Assembly: GCA_900315245.1 (NCBI GenBank)
Contig: OMYJ01000001.1
Location: 310,001 to 374,000 of the forward strand
Reading direction: 5' to 3'
Length of the DNA: 64,000 nucleotides
From: an uncultured Bacteroidales bacterium
Lineage (GTDB): Bacteria > Bacteroidota > Bacteroidia > Bacteroidales > WCHB1-69
Made by a program: the position numbers and the translations under genes
The notes under the pieces: model-generated
What the model was told of the DNA's origin: nothing
What the model saw: the letters and a program-made list of their open reading frames with translations, nothing else
Databases searched by the model: none
Part shown: positions 47,642 through 57,045 of the stretch, one piece after another
How the letters are laid out: every line of letters starts with the position of its first letter
Numbering within the stretch: position 1 is the stretch's first letter

Positions 47642-49516
47642 ACCGTTCATGGAATTCAAGAACTCTTCATTGTTCTTTGTGTCCTCCATGTTGCTGAGAA
47701 TCAGATTCATAGCTTCAATTGTGGTCATATCGGCAATATGGTTTCGCAAAATCCAGACTTTCTGCAATGTCGCGGCGTCTTGCAACAGGTCGTCGCGACG
47801 CGTACTGGAGGCCACAATATCGACTGCCGGATAGATACGTTTGTTGGAAAGTTTGCGATCGAGCTGGAGCTCCATGTTGCCGGTGCCCTTGAACTCCTCG
47901 AAGATCACCTCGTCCATACGGGATCCCGTGTCAATCAATGCGGTGGAGATGATGGTCAGAGAACCACCGTTTTCCACATTACGAGCCGCACCGAAGAAAC
48001 GTTTGGGTTTCTGCAAGGCATTAGCCTCCACACCACCGGAGAGCACCTTGCCGGACGCCGGGGCCATCGTGTTGAAGGCGCGTGCCAATCGGGTGATGGA
48101 GTCAAGCAGGATACAAACATCGTGGCCGCACTCCACCATGCGTTTCGCCTTGTCAAGCACCATGTTGGCGATTTTGACGTGTCGCTCCGCCGGCTCATCA
48201 AACGTGGAGGAAATCACCTCGGCGTTTACACTGCGCTGCATATCGGTAACCTCTTCAGGACGTTCGTCAATAAGCAGGATGATGAGGTATATTTCGGGGT
48301 GGTTATAGGCGATAGCGTTAGCTATGTCTTTCAGCAACACTGTTTTACCCGTTTTCGGCTGAGCTACAATCAATCCGCGCTGACCCTTTCCGATGGGAGC
48401 GAAGAGGTCGATGATGCGGGTGGAGAGCTTACAACCAGGGTGGCCGGTGATGTTGATTTTCTCGTCCGGGAACATCGGCGTGAGGTAATCAAACGGAATA
48501 CGATCGCGGATTTCTTCCGGCAGGCACCCGTTAATTTTGTCAATTTTGGTCAGCGGGAAATATTTCTCTCCGGGTTTCGGCGGACGGATGGCACCATAGA
48601 CGGTGTCGCCGTTTTTGAGGCCGAACAATTTGATCTGCGACATGGACACATAGATGTCGTCTGGAGAGGAAAGGTAGTTGTAGTCGGAAGAGCGAAGGAA
48701 TCCGCAGTTCTCGCTGGTGATTTCGAGCACTCCTTCGGCCATGACAGAACCATCATACTGCGCATTAGCCAGATAAGGAGGAATGGACTCTTCCACTTTA
48801 TTCGTTGAAGAATCCGATTCTTTTGAAACAGGCTCTTCTGCTTTTTCCACCTGTTGCTTTTCCTTGTTATCTTTATCTTTTTTCGGACGTCCGCGACGAG
48901 GCTTCTTCTCCGCCTGTTCTTTGGTTGTGTCGGTTTCCGTTTTCTTATTCACGGCCGGCTCTTCTGCCGTTTTTTCATCAATATCTTTCTTGTCATAAGA
49001 ATCATCCGAATCTGGTTCGGCTGCCAAAAGAGGTTCCGAAATCTCATCAAAAAGCGGGTATTGTATAAGATGAGGCTTTGCCGGAGTTTCGTCTGGAAGC
49101 GACATGTCGGCTGACTGTTCAACAGGAGCTTCTTCAACTTTCACCATCTGTTTTTTAGGGCGTCCACGGCGTTTTTTTTCGGGAGCGGCTTCTACAGGTG
49201 AAGTTGTGTCTTTGATATTTTCAGCAGCAACTGTATCCGTTTTTTTTGACTTGGATGTGCGTGTCCTTTTCGGCTTTTCTTCTGCGGGAACTGGATTCGC
49301 AAATAAAATCACATCCTCTTGCGCCGGTTTTTGAACAACGTTTTCCTTTTTTTTCTCCTCTGTTGATGCCTTATTTGTATTGAACAAAGGTGCGCTCTTT
49401 TTTTCCACATAGCGGGCTTTGTCCTTGATTTTAGTCTCATTCGAGGTGGCCATCAAACTTTCACCTCCTCTTACAACTCTTCTTCTTCTGGGTTTGGTTT
49501 CGATAATATCTGACAT
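47639..49516 (-). CDS. rho: Transcription termination factor Rho with long disordered N-terminus
   Basis: 625 residues, about 200 more than E. coli Rho. Residues 1-250 are low-complexity and highly charged, with two AT-hook-like motifs (KRRGRPKK at 115-122 and RRGRPKK at 207-213). The Rho core follows: cold-shock RNA-binding fold ([30 protein letters not shown], 262-291), Walker A AQPKTGKT (385-392), Walker [14 protein letters not shown] (about 470-482), [20 protein letters not shown]. Such N-terminal insertions are known in Bacteroidota and Actinobacteria and can promote phase separation in B. thetaiotaomicron. Own promoter 114 bases upstream. Confidence 0.95.
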   Translation of the reverse strand: MSDIIETKPRRRRVVRGGESLMATSNETKIKDKARYVEKKSAPLFNTNKASTEEKKKENVVQKPAQEDVILFANPVPAEEKPKRTRTSKSKKTDTVAAENIKDTTSPVEAAPEKKRRGRPKKQMVKVEEAPVEQSADMSLPDETPAKPHLIQYPLFDEISEPLLAAEPDSDDSYDKKDIDEKTAEEPAVNKKTETDTTKEQAEKKPRRGRPKKDKDNKEKQQVEKAEEPVSKESDSSTNKVEESIPPYLANAQYDGSVMAEGVLEITSENCGFLRSSDYNYLSSPDDIYVSMSQIKLFGLKNGDTVYGAIRPPKPGEKYFPLTKIDKINGCLPEEIRDRIPFDYLTPMFPDEKINITGHPGCKLSTRIIDLFAPIGKGQRGLIVAQPKTGKTVLLKDIANAIAYNHPEIYLIILLIDERPEEVTDMQRSVNAEVISSTFDEPAERHVKIANMVLDKAKRMVECGHDVCILLDSITRLARAFNTMAPASGKVLSGGVEANALQKPKRFFGAARNVENGGSLTIISTALIDTGSRMDEVIFEEFKGTGNMELQLDRKLSNKRIYPAVDIVASSTRRDDLLQDAATLQKVWILRNHIADMTTIEAMNLILSNMEDTKNNEEFLNSMNG

Positions 49517-49630
49517 ATTTTTGAGATTGTCTTATTTATAAAATTGTATTGGATTAACGTGACTGCTACCCGTTTTGAGATGCCAACCCTTCTTTCCCTC
49601 TGTCACGAAACATCGTTTTGAAAAGCGGTG

Positions 49631-49638
49631 CAAAAATA
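49631..49638 (-). promoter_or_regulatory. -7 promoter box (TATTTTTG) of rho
   Basis: Minus-strand exact match followed by CACCGC; 114 bases before the ATG. Confidence 0.7.
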
Positions 49639-49765
49639 CAATAATTCTTAATACTACCGATAGGTTTGTGTTTTTTTCTTTCACCTGTCTTTCCATAATT
49701 TTTATGAACACAATATTGTTAAGAATTTTTATGAAAAAAAAAAGCCCAAGTAACGATAAAAAAAC

Positions 49766-49773
49766 TATCTTTG
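49766..49773 (+). promoter_or_regulatory. -7 promoter box (TATCTTTG) of the T9SS gene at 49822
   Basis: Exact match followed by CGGCC, 48 bases before the ATG. Confidence 0.78.
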
Positions 49774-49821
49774 CGGCCTGATTTGAAAATTCTAACATTA
49801 GTATAATTAAAATTAAAAATT

Positions 49822-51099
49822 ATGAAGAAATTATCTCTTTTTCTGGCTGCAATGCTGGTGACTTCGCTCAGCTTTGCTCAAATTCAGCCGAAAGTGTTCC
49901 GTCAAGAAGCTAAAGCTGCTGGAACACCTGTGTTCAAGCATTTGAACAACAACAAATCAGGTGCTGCCGAACAATGGTTAGAGTATCCTGCTACCGTCTA
50001 TGCTTATTATACTGGTGAACCCGGTGATGAAGATTGGGTTATCGGTCGTGTTGCTGCTGACTCCAATGGCTTGACTTATTACGATGATGGTGATGTAGGC
50101 CATGGTTTCTGGTTCGGCTTGAGCCAAACTTATGATTTCAGCCACACCATTTGGGATGAGGCCTCTATGGGCGGTGAAATTTCCATGAATCACACCAATT
50201 CCTACAACATTGACTCTGTGGCTATCATTGGTCACTACAACCGTGGTGCTTTGGTTCCCGCAGGTGATGTGGATACTTTGATCGTTGCAGTTCTCACAAC
50301 TCTCACCGAAAACGACATTGTGACTCTGTCTATCAACGACGGTGCAACCCCCCTCGTCAGATACTATGGTATTCCTTATGATGTGAACACTCACATGTCC
50401 GTGGGCGCTTCTCTCTTCAAGGTTCCTTTGACTGCTGAAGATTGCGCTGACACAAGCGAGGACGGTAGGCTTTACATGGCTGAATATGTTGTTCCCATCC
50501 ATTTGGAAAACATTACCAACAAAGTGATCAATGTGGCCTACACCCTCAAACGTGGTTACGAAGTTCCCGTGGACGACAACATCAGAGATCACTCTCGTTT
50601 CTATGGTGCTGTTTACAAAGATCCTCGTCAAGGATATTATCCGTATAGCCAACAATCAGGTTATTTCACTCCTTCAGATGATATTTTCTACAATGCAAAC
50701 CAAGGTGCCATCATTGGAGATGATAACTTGAATCAAGGAAATCCCAACGCTTGGTATTGCAAATATTTCTATCCGGCTCCTCTTTGGAACGAAGTCGTTC
50801 ATTATCCTTGGATCATCACGAAAGTCTCCTGCAATGATTGTGAAATCGTGAACGTTCGTGAAGATGAAAAAACTAATATGACGGTTTACCCGAATCCTGC
50901 CACCAATAACTTCACAGTTAACATGGGCAATGACGAAAAAGCCTCTATCCAACTGTTCAACATTGTTGGTCAACAGGTTTACAGCGAAACATTCACTGGC
51001 AGCACAACCGTAAACGTTGCCAACCTTCACAGCGGTGTCTATATGCTCAAAGTGAACCAAAACGGCAAGGTGAACACCACCAAGGTTATTGTGAAATAA
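49822..51099 (+). CDS. Secreted protein of unknown function with type IX sorting domain
   Basis: 425 residues. Signal peptide MKKLSLFLAAMLVTSLSFA. The 310-residue mature part is beta-rich with several Tyr/Trp/Asp blocks (YYTGEPGDEDWVIGRVAADSNGLTYYDDGDVGHGFWFG, YAEYVVPIHLENITNKVINVAYTLKRGYEVPVDD). No enzymatic motif recognised. The last 75 residues are a T9SS type A domain (MTVYPNPATNNFTVNMGNDEKASIQLFNIVGQQVYSE..., GVYMLKVNQNGKVNTTKVIVK). Codon bias (Gly GGT, Ser TCC) suggests good expression. Single gene with its own promoter and terminator. Confidence 0.75.
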   Translation: MKKLSLFLAAMLVTSLSFAQIQPKVFRQEAKAAGTPVFKHLNNNKSGAAEQWLEYPATVYAYYTGEPGDEDWVIGRVAADSNGLTYYDDGDVGHGFWFGLSQTYDFSHTIWDEASMGGEISMNHTNSYNIDSVAIIGHYNRGALVPAGDVDTLIVAVLTTLTENDIVTLSINDGATPLVRYYGIPYDVNTHMSVGASLFKVPLTAEDCADTSEDGRLYMAEYVVPIHLENITNKVINVAYTLKRGYEVPVDDNIRDHSRFYGAVYKDPRQGYYPYSQQSGYFTPSDDIFYNANQGAIIGDDNLNQGNPNAWYCKYFYPAPLWNEVVHYPWIITKVSCNDCEIVNVREDEKTNMTVYPNPATNNFTVNMGNDEKASIQLFNIVGQQVYSETFTGSTTVNVANLHSGVYMLKVNQNGKVNTTKVIVK

Positions 51100-51121
51100 T
51101 TTTGTCTGATACAATATTATT

Positions 51122-51157
51122 ATAAGAGGGATGGTCGAGAGGCTATCCCTCTTTTAT
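51122..51157 (+). terminator. Rho-independent terminator of the T9SS gene
   Basis: AAGAGGGAT (51124-51132) / ATCCCTCTT (51145-51153) with T-rich tail, 22 bases after the stop. Confidence 0.92.
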
Positions 51158-51184
51158 TACAAGAAAAACAATGATACGATTTAC

Positions 51185-51212
51185 GTAGGGGCGAATAATT
51201 ATTCGCCCCTAC
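51185..51212. repeat. 28-bp perfect palindrome, copy 2
   Basis: Identical to 34373-34400 (GTAGGGGCGAAT...ATTCGCCCCTAC), 30 bases before folP. Confidence 0.97.
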
Positions 51213-51242
51213 GAATCCCAATACTAGAACATGTCTTAAACG

Positions 51243-52061
51243 ATGTATTCATTCAACAAAAAACTGTCCTCAACCGCACCCCTCATCATGGGCATCCTGA
51301 ATGTCACGGAAGACTCTTTCTATGACGGAGGAAAGCATCTGACAGAAAAGGACATTCTGCTCCGAGCGGAACAAATCCTTGCAGAAGGCGGCGATATCAT
51401 TGACATCGGGGCCATGTCCACACGTCCGAATGCATTGGAAATCCCTGAAAACGAAGAAAATTCCCGGATAGTGTCGGCAATCAAACTAATACGCGAACGA
51501 TTTCCCAATGCCGTACTCTCCATCGACACTTATCGCACTTCCGTGGCCGAAGCCGCGGTGGAAGCTGGTGCCGACATGATCAACGATATCTCCGGCGGCA
51601 CTTTCGACCCCGATATGATTCCTATTATCGGCAAATTGCAAGTTCCCTATTGTCTGATGCATACAACTGCCAAACCATCTGAAATGCAAAAACATACGGA
51701 ATACAAGGATATCCTCGCCGAAATGCTTCAATTCTTTGGGCGGCAGCTTGAAAAACTGCACGCGCATTATGTCCACGATATCATTATCGACCCTGGATTC
51801 GGGTTTGGCAAAACACTGGAACAGAATTATTTTCTGATGAAGAATTTGCAAGTGTTCCAAGAACTCGGATTTCCTATTTTAGTCGGGGTGTCGCGTAAAT
51901 CTATGATTTACAAACTTTTTGACACCACTCCTGACAATGCACTCAATGGCACTACTGCGTTAAACACCGTTGCTCTGATGAAAGGAGCCGATATCTTGCG
52001 CGTCCACGATGTAAAAGAAGCCACTCAAGTTCGAAAAATCGTAAACCTTCTAACCTTTTAA
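51243..52061 (+). CDS. folP: Dihydropteroate synthase FolP
   Basis: Condenses p-aminobenzoate with dihydropterin pyrophosphate in folate synthesis; target of sulfonamides. 272 residues. Motifs in order: MGILNVTEDSFYDGG, DIIDIGAMSTRP, LSIDTYR, DMINDISGG, YCLMHT, IIIDPGFGFGKT, GVSRKSM and RVHDVKEA. The C-terminal NLLTF and stop are coded by AACCTTCT octamers. Starts 30 bases after the 28-bp palindrome. Confidence 0.96.
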   Translation: MYSFNKKLSSTAPLIMGILNVTEDSFYDGGKHLTEKDILLRAEQILAEGGDIIDIGAMSTRPNALEIPENEENSRIVSAIKLIRERFPNAVLSIDTYRTSVAEAAVEAGADMINDISGGTFDPDMIPIIGKLQVPYCLMHTTAKPSEMQKHTEYKDILAEMLQFFGRQLEKLHAHYVHDIIIDPGFGFGKTLEQNYFLMKNLQVFQELGFPILVGVSRKSMIYKLFDTTPDNALNGTTALNTVALMKGADILRVHDVKEATQVRKIVNLLTF

Positions 52062-52089
52062 CCTTCTAACCTCCTAACCTCCTAACCTT
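52044..52089. repeat. AACCTTCT/AACCTCCT octamer array across the folP stop
   Basis: Nearly six units: AACCTTCT, AACCTTTT, AACCTTCT, AACCTCCT, AACCTCCT, AACCTT. The stop TAA spans units two and three; the same units occur after rodA (966-978). Confidence 0.92.
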
Positions 52090-52097
52090 AAAAATAC

Positions 52098-52105
52098 TAT
52101 CTTTG
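52098..52105 (+). promoter_or_regulatory. -7 promoter box (TATCTTTG) of the lipoprotein gene
   Basis: Exact match followed by CCG, only 14 bases before the ATG, so the 5' leader is very short. Confidence 0.78.
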
Positions 52106-52119
52106 CCGAAAAAATTAAA

Positions 52120-53094
52120 ATGAACCGAAACCATATAACCATCATCCTATGCTTCGTTTTTGCGTTTCTTCTAACCAATTGTCATTCAAGAAGAAACAAC
52201 CAAGATAAAAACGGTGAAGAATCCGTCATATATCCTATGGATGTGATTCGTGACACACTGACTTCCGATGTTCACAGCCAGACCACCCTATATCCGTTGC
52301 AAGAAGAGGTTTTGGAATCATTTTTGGAAAAAGCGTTGGATTTTCAAGGGAAAAAATGGACTGTAAAGACCTCTTTCCCCGACAAATGGGGTGTGGAATG
52401 CGTGGAACGGCTGCCCGAGGGCCGCGAACTATGGCTGTTGCAGTCGGAGAACCGCGAGTGGCGTTATCTGATCACCACTTCCGGTTTCGGCACGCAGCGC
52501 ATTTTGGATGTGCTGCCCGTGGCCATGAGTATCGCCAACCAAAGGGATGAAAATCTGGAAACCGAAAACTGGCAGACCCTGCGCCTGCCCAGCGGAGAAT
52601 TCCGCACCACAAAAGAATATGAATGGATACACTCCGTGTCGAAGGCCACAAAACAAGATTTCATCAACGACCCCGGAAAATACCACAGAAAAACGCAACT
52701 GACGGAACAGTTTTTCATCAACGACCAGGGACGATTCGAACTGTCAGAAATGGTGGACACTCTACCCGATTACAATGCGGTGGTTTTTTACTTTAACCCG
52801 AACGACAAACCAGAGATGTGGGATGAAACCGCCCCCATGCTGCAAGCTTTCTGTGAGGAAAACGGCATTATGTTCGAAGAGGTCAGCGGCAATTTCAACC
52901 GCGTGACCATACGCAATTTTGACCTCTCCTTCTCCCTTGAAACTGACATCACCCCCTACATTGATCCTGTCAGCTCCGGCATGGTGATGATGCGCAAAGA
53001 CGAAACCCCTAAGGCTATCCATTTTGGATCTTTTGAGTATATGAAGATGGAAATCCGACGTTATTTTAAAATCCGCTCGGACTTTGAATCATAA
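52120..53094 (+). CDS. Predicted lipoprotein of unknown function
   Basis: 324 residues. Signal with lipobox LLTNC (residues 17-21 region), then a charged soluble domain. Blocks such as LEKALDFQGKKWTVKTSFPDKWGVECVERLPEGRELWLLQSENREWRYLITTSGFGTQRILDVLPVAM and FELSEMVDTLPDYNAVVFYFNPND suggest a compact periplasmic or outer-membrane-anchored fold. No family recognised. It is followed after three bases by tilS, giving an operon with two membrane/tRNA genes (tilS, 54416 protein, sufS). Confidence 0.72.
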   Translation: MNRNHITIILCFVFAFLLTNCHSRRNNQDKNGEESVIYPMDVIRDTLTSDVHSQTTLYPLQEEVLESFLEKALDFQGKKWTVKTSFPDKWGVECVERLPEGRELWLLQSENREWRYLITTSGFGTQRILDVLPVAMSIANQRDENLETENWQTLRLPSGEFRTTKEYEWIHSVSKATKQDFINDPGKYHRKTQLTEQFFINDQGRFELSEMVDTLPDYNAVVFYFNPNDKPEMWDETAPMLQAFCEENGIMFEEVSGNFNRVTIRNFDLSFSLETDITPYIDPVSSGMVMMRKDETPKAIHFGSFEYMKMEIRRYFKIRSDFES

Positions 53095-53097
53095 AAC

Positions 53098-54423
53098 ATG
53101 TTGACGCGGTTTTTGCAAGAATTACAGACTTTGGCGGGTGATGCAGCCCCCCGCAAACGCTACCTTTTGGCGGTCAGCGGCGGTGCGGATTCCATGGTTA
53201 TGGCATCTCTTTTCCGGGAAGCCGGCCTGCTGTTTTCCATAGCACACTGCAATTTCCACCTTCGCGGCGAAGAATCCGACCGTGACATGAAATTCGTGGA
53301 AAACACCGCCAAACAATGGCACGTCCCGCTGTTCGTCCGCGAATTTGACACTCCAACGATACAGAAAAACTCAGGAAAGTCGGTGGAGATGGTCGCCCGA
53401 GACCTGCGTTACAGCTGGTTTTCAGAAATTATGTCCGATTTCGACTTTCTTGTCACCGCGCACCACGCCACCGACGCAGCGGAAACACAACTTCTCAACC
53501 TTTGCCGGGGCACCGGACTCAAAGGCCTTTGCGGCATCCCACCCGTGAACGGCAAAATCATCCGCCCAATGTTGCCCTTCACCGCTGTTGAAATCCGTCA
53601 ATATGCTGAATATCACAATATTGTATTTGTTGAGGATAATACTAACAACGATGAGCAAATCGCACGCAACCGCATTCGCCACTCCGTGATTCCGCAACTG
53701 GAAATTCTCAACCCACAATATTTACAAACGAATACCCGCTCAAGGAATATTTTACAACGGCAATATGCTTATTATCAAAAACATATAGAATCAGAAATAA
53801 AGAATATAGTATCTGAAGACAATAATCTGCACCTCATTAGCCGCGCACGTCTGACCAAATGTGATGATAAGGATCTTCTTTTGTATGAACTACTTAGCCG
53901 TTTTGGCTTTTCTTCAGACATTTGTCTGAAACTTGCCGGAAACGATGATTATCAATCCGGCAGACAATTTTTTTCCGACACCCATATCCTATTGGTTGAC
54001 AGAGATTTTCTTATTGTCAAACCCAAAAAAGAAAAAGAAAATCGCATTATCGAAATAGAAAACTTAGAAAATCTAAAACTCTATTTCGAGATGGAAGAGT
54101 TTGAATATCACAAAGATATGGTTTTTGAAAAAAATCCGGACATCCTGTATATCCCAAAAGAAAAGTTAGTATTCCCATTGCAGATCCGATCATGGCAACG
54201 TGGCGACTTCTTTTACCCACTTGGCGGTAAAGGCCGCCAAAAGCTCAGCGACTTCTTCACCGACCATAAGATAGATCGTTTCACCAAAAACAAAATCCGA
54301 TTGTTATGTTCTGGTGACAATATTTTATGGATCATCGGTTTACGTTCTGATGAGCGATGGAAAGTTTGCAAGACTTCCACAAAATGTTACCAAATAAAAC
54401 GAAAAGCAGAATCTTATGAATAA
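53098..54423 (+). CDS. tilS: tRNA(Ile)-lysidine synthase TilS
   Basis: ATP-dependent formation of lysidine at C34 of tRNA-Ile2, changing its codon reading from AUG to AUA. 441 residues. PP-loop SGGADS (27-32), HCNFHLRGEESDRD, TAHHATDAAETQLLNLCRGTGLKGLCGI, and the C-terminal substrate domain with SWQRGDFFYPLGGKGRQKLSDFFTDHKID. Starts three bases after the lipoprotein stop; its end overlaps the next gene by eight bases. Confidence 0.96.
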   Translation: MLTRFLQELQTLAGDAAPRKRYLLAVSGGADSMVMASLFREAGLLFSIAHCNFHLRGEESDRDMKFVENTAKQWHVPLFVREFDTPTIQKNSGKSVEMVARDLRYSWFSEIMSDFDFLVTAHHATDAAETQLLNLCRGTGLKGLCGIPPVNGKIIRPMLPFTAVEIRQYAEYHNIVFVEDNTNNDEQIARNRIRHSVIPQLEILNPQYLQTNTRSRNILQRQYAYYQKHIESEIKNIVSEDNNLHLISRARLTKCDDKDLLLYELLSRFGFSSDICLKLAGNDDYQSGRQFFSDTHILLVDRDFLIVKPKKEKENRIIEIENLENLKLYFEMEEFEYHKDMVFEKNPDILYIPKEKLVFPLQIRSWQRGDFFYPLGGKGRQKLSDFFTDHKIDRFTKNKIRLLCSGDNILWIIGLRSDERWKVCKTSTKCYQIKRKAESYE

Positions 54424-54943
54424 TCCCGAAACCATTACCCCAAAACGCACACCAATATTATGGATTCTGGGCATCATCACGATGCTGAATTCCGCCTTTT
54501 CAGCCATCGCCTATATCTGCTGGGCTTTCGCCCCGGACTATATGTTGAAATCCATGGAGACAATCAAGGATATGGGCATGTTCCCGGCAGACCAGGTGGA
54601 ACAAATATTGTCCATTTACACCTCCATCAACAGCTGGCAATACCTGCTTCTTGCCGCTGTGCAGCTCATGCTTTTCGTCGGCGCGTTCCTTATGTTGGCG
54701 AAATTGAATAAAGCCGGTTTCCACGTTTATACCATCGGTAAAATCTTGGAATTCTGCGTGATGAACTTTGTCATTGGCGGGCTTGTGGCCATGGACCTGA
54801 ACAGCATCATCATGTCCGTGCTGTGGGTACTGATGTACGCCACCCAACTACGATATATGAAACCCTTTGACAATCAAAACAATAATGATACATTACAAAA
54901 CACCGACTCTGTGACATCCGAAAATAACCCATCCAATGAATAG
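54416..54943 (+). CDS. Four-TM membrane protein of unknown function
   Basis: 175 residues. Hydrophobic helices near 14-38, 68-92, 103-125 and 127-145; a soluble, Asn/Thr-rich C-terminus (FDNQNNNDTLQNTDSVTSENNPSNE). Overlaps tilS by eight bases and sufS by eight bases, so the three are translationally coupled. No family recognised; probably a lineage-specific membrane protein. Confidence 0.75.
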   Translation: MNNPETITPKRTPILWILGIITMLNSAFSAIAYICWAFAPDYMLKSMETIKDMGMFPADQVEQILSIYTSINSWQYLLLAAVQLMLFVGAFLMLAKLNKAGFHVYTIGKILEFCVMNFVIGGLVAMDLNSIIMSVLWVLMYATQLRYMKPFDNQNNNDTLQNTDSVTSENNPSNE

Positions 54944-56138
54944 ATCTGATTTTCCCATATTAAACGAAAAGGTTTACGGCAAACCATTAGTCTATTTGGA
55001 CAATGCCGCCACCACGCAAAAGCCGCAAATGGTGATTGACGCGCTGAACGACTATTACCTGCACATCAACAGTAACATCCATCGCGGAGTCCACTGTCTC
55101 AGTCAGTTAGCCACCAACGAGTTTGAACAGGCGCGGGAGGCTGTGCGTCAATACATCAATGCGCCTACCACGCAGGAGATTATCTTCACGCGAGGAGCTA
55201 CCGAGTCCATCAACCTGGTAGCCAACTCTTTCGGACGCACCTACTTGCACGAAGGCGATGAGGTTATCATCTCCGAAATGGAACACCACTCCAACATCGT
55301 GCCGTGGCAGTTGACGTGTGCGGAACATGGCGCGAAACTAAAAGTGTTACCCTTCAACGATAAAGGAGAGCTGATAATCAGCGAATTAGACGGTCTTATC
55401 ACGGAACGAACCAAAATTGTGGCCGTGACACACGTCTCCAACACATTAGGAACGATAAATCCTGTCGAAGAGATTATCCGCATCGCGCACAGTCGCAACG
55501 TGCCTGTGCTTATCGATGGCGCGCAGTCGGTGGCGCACTGTCCCGTTGACGTACAAGCCCTTGATTGCGACTTCTATTGCTTCTCCGGCCATAAGATGTA
55601 TGCTCCTATGGGTATCGGTGTTATGTATGGTAAGTCACAGTGGCTCAATGAGATGCAACCATACCAAGGTGGTGGCGAAATGATCAAGGATGTAACATTT
55701 GAGAAGACCACTTATAATGATCTTCCTTTCAAGTTTGAGGCCGGCACCCCTTCCGTCGGGGATGTCATCGGATTGCGCAAGGCCATCGAATACATCCAAA
55801 GTATCGGTTTGGAAAAAATTGCGACTTACGAGCAGGAACTGCTGACCTACACCACTGAAAAACTGTCCAAAATCGAGGGGATGCGCTTCATCGGAGAGGC
55901 GACCCATAAGACAGGCGTTATCTCCTTCCTTGTGGGTAACATCCATCCTTACGATATGGGCGTTCTACTTGATCATCAAGGAATTGCGGTTCGTACGGGA
56001 CATCACTGCACGCAACCCATTATGACCCATTTCGGCATTCCAGGCACCGTCCGCGCCTCCTTCGCCCTTTATAACACGTTTGAGGAGGCAGATGCGCTGG
56101 TCAACGCCGTCATCAAAGCTAAAATGATGCTGGCTTAA
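54936..56138 (+). CDS. sufS: Cysteine desulfurase SufS
   Basis: PLP enzyme that releases sulfur from cysteine as a persulfide for Fe-S cluster assembly. 400 residues. K220 in SGHKMYAPMGIG binds PLP; C358 in RTGHHCTQPIM is the persulfide cysteine in the short SufS-type loop. DNAATTQKP and HSNIVPWQL are family hallmarks. It usually follows sufBCD; those genes are not here. Fe-S supply would serve the MiaB, RlmN and RlmD enzymes in this window. Confidence 0.94.
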   Translation: MNRSDFPILNEKVYGKPLVYLDNAATTQKPQMVIDALNDYYLHINSNIHRGVHCLSQLATNEFEQAREAVRQYINAPTTQEIIFTRGATESINLVANSFGRTYLHEGDEVIISEMEHHSNIVPWQLTCAEHGAKLKVLPFNDKGELIISELDGLITERTKIVAVTHVSNTLGTINPVEEIIRIAHSRNVPVLIDGAQSVAHCPVDVQALDCDFYCFSGHKMYAPMGIGVMYGKSQWLNEMQPYQGGGEMIKDVTFEKTTYNDLPFKFEAGTPSVGDVIGLRKAIEYIQSIGLEKIATYEQELLTYTTEKLSKIEGMRFIGEATHKTGVISFLVGNIHPYDMGVLLDHQGIAVRTGHHCTQPIMTHFGIPGTVRASFALYNTFEEADALVNAVIKAKMMLA

Positions 56139-56157
56139 GGTTCAAAGTTCAAATGAT
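56136..56157. repeat. GGTTCAA/AGTTCAA heptamers at the sufS stop
   Basis: TAAGGTTCAAAGTTCAAATG: the sufS stop flows into two heptamers of the family also found at 5014 and 45424. Confidence 0.75.
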
Positions 56158-56160
56158 ACT

Positions 56161-56949
56161 ATGAATAATACAAAGAAAAACACGTTTGCTTTAGTCACGG
56201 GCGGAAGTTCCGGAATCGGACTCGCCTATGCGGAAGAATGGGCGCGGCAAGGATACAACATCTTGATTGTCAGCAATCGGGAGGACTTGAATGAGGAAGC
56301 GAAAAAGAGTTTGCAGGCGATGTTCCCCGAACAACAAATCGTAACCCGATATCAAGATCTGACTGCAGAAAATGCGGCGCAGGAGCTTTTCGACTTCTGC
56401 GAGAGCGAAAACCTCATCATTGAGGTGCTGGTCAACAACGCCGGCATGTTCTATTTTGGGGCGGCTGTAGATAAACCGATGGCATTAAGCCACAAAATGA
56501 CCATGCTGCACTGCACCACGCCTGCGAACTTATGTGTGCTGTTCGGGCAGAAGATGAAAGAGCGCCGGTGTGGTTACATCCTCAACGCCAGTTCCATCAC
56601 GGCTTTCATGAGCTTCCCGACCATCGCTGTTTATCAAGCTTCGAAATCATATCTGTTAAAATTCTCAAAAGGAATTCACTATGAATTAAGTCATTACGGA
56701 GTGAAAGTGTGCTGTGTCTGCCCTGGTGCTGTTGATACGGACCTCTATAATCTGCCGGTAAAAATGCGGAAGCGTCTGTGCGCCATCGGTGTTATGTTGA
56801 AACCCGAGCAGATTGCAAAACGCGGCGTCCGCGCGACCCTGCACGGCCGGAAAATGAAAATCCCCGGAGCCATCAATTACTTTTTCCTGTTTCTATGTTT
56901 TCTGCTGCCAGGATTTGTCATTGATCTCGTGAAAAAGAAGTTTGTATAA
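56161..56949 (+). CDS. Short-chain dehydrogenase/reductase with C-terminal TM
   Basis: 262 residues. Rossmann motif TGGSSGIG (14-21), NNAG (NNAGMFYFG), catalytic Ser in NASSITAF and YQASK (Tyr and Lys of the YxxxK motif). C-terminal 25 residues are hydrophobic (AINYFFLFLCFLLPGFVIDLVKKKFV), suggesting membrane attachment. Closest to the 'ketoreductase' SDR group; substrate unknown. It follows sufS by 22 bases. Confidence 0.88.
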   Translation: MNNTKKNTFALVTGGSSGIGLAYAEEWARQGYNILIVSNREDLNEEAKKSLQAMFPEQQIVTRYQDLTAENAAQELFDFCESENLIIEVLVNNAGMFYFGAAVDKPMALSHKMTMLHCTTPANLCVLFGQKMKERRCGYILNASSITAFMSFPTIAVYQASKSYLLKFSKGIHYELSHYGVKVCCVCPGAVDTDLYNLPVKMRKRLCAIGVMLKPEQIAKRGVRATLHGRKMKIPGAINYFFLFLCFLLPGFVIDLVKKKFV

Positions 56950-57009
56950 TCTGTAGAGATGTGCTTCTCTCGTCTCTAAACGTCCTCAAATCACAAAGCA
57001 AAAAATTCG

Positions 57010-57017
57010 TACCTTTG
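57010..57017 (+). promoter_or_regulatory. -7 promoter box (TACCTTTG) of mutS2
   Basis: Exact match followed by CCGCC, 28 bases before the ATG. Confidence 0.8.
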
Positions 57018-57045
57018 CCGCCATTTTAAAACTGACAAAACTTAT

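Larger units (their letters stand above)
49517..49821. other. Divergent regulatory spacer between rho and a T9SS gene
   Basis: 305 bases without a gene. It holds the rho leader (about 110 nt on the minus strand), the rho -7 box, and the -7 box of the T9SS gene. Long leaders of rho genes are often autoregulated through Rho-dependent attenuation; no clear hairpin was found. Confidence 0.6.

Noticed and set aside
47621..48808. 395-codon open frame on the plus strand opposite rho
   Set aside because: Fully antisense to the conserved Rho core; no promoter or family motif.
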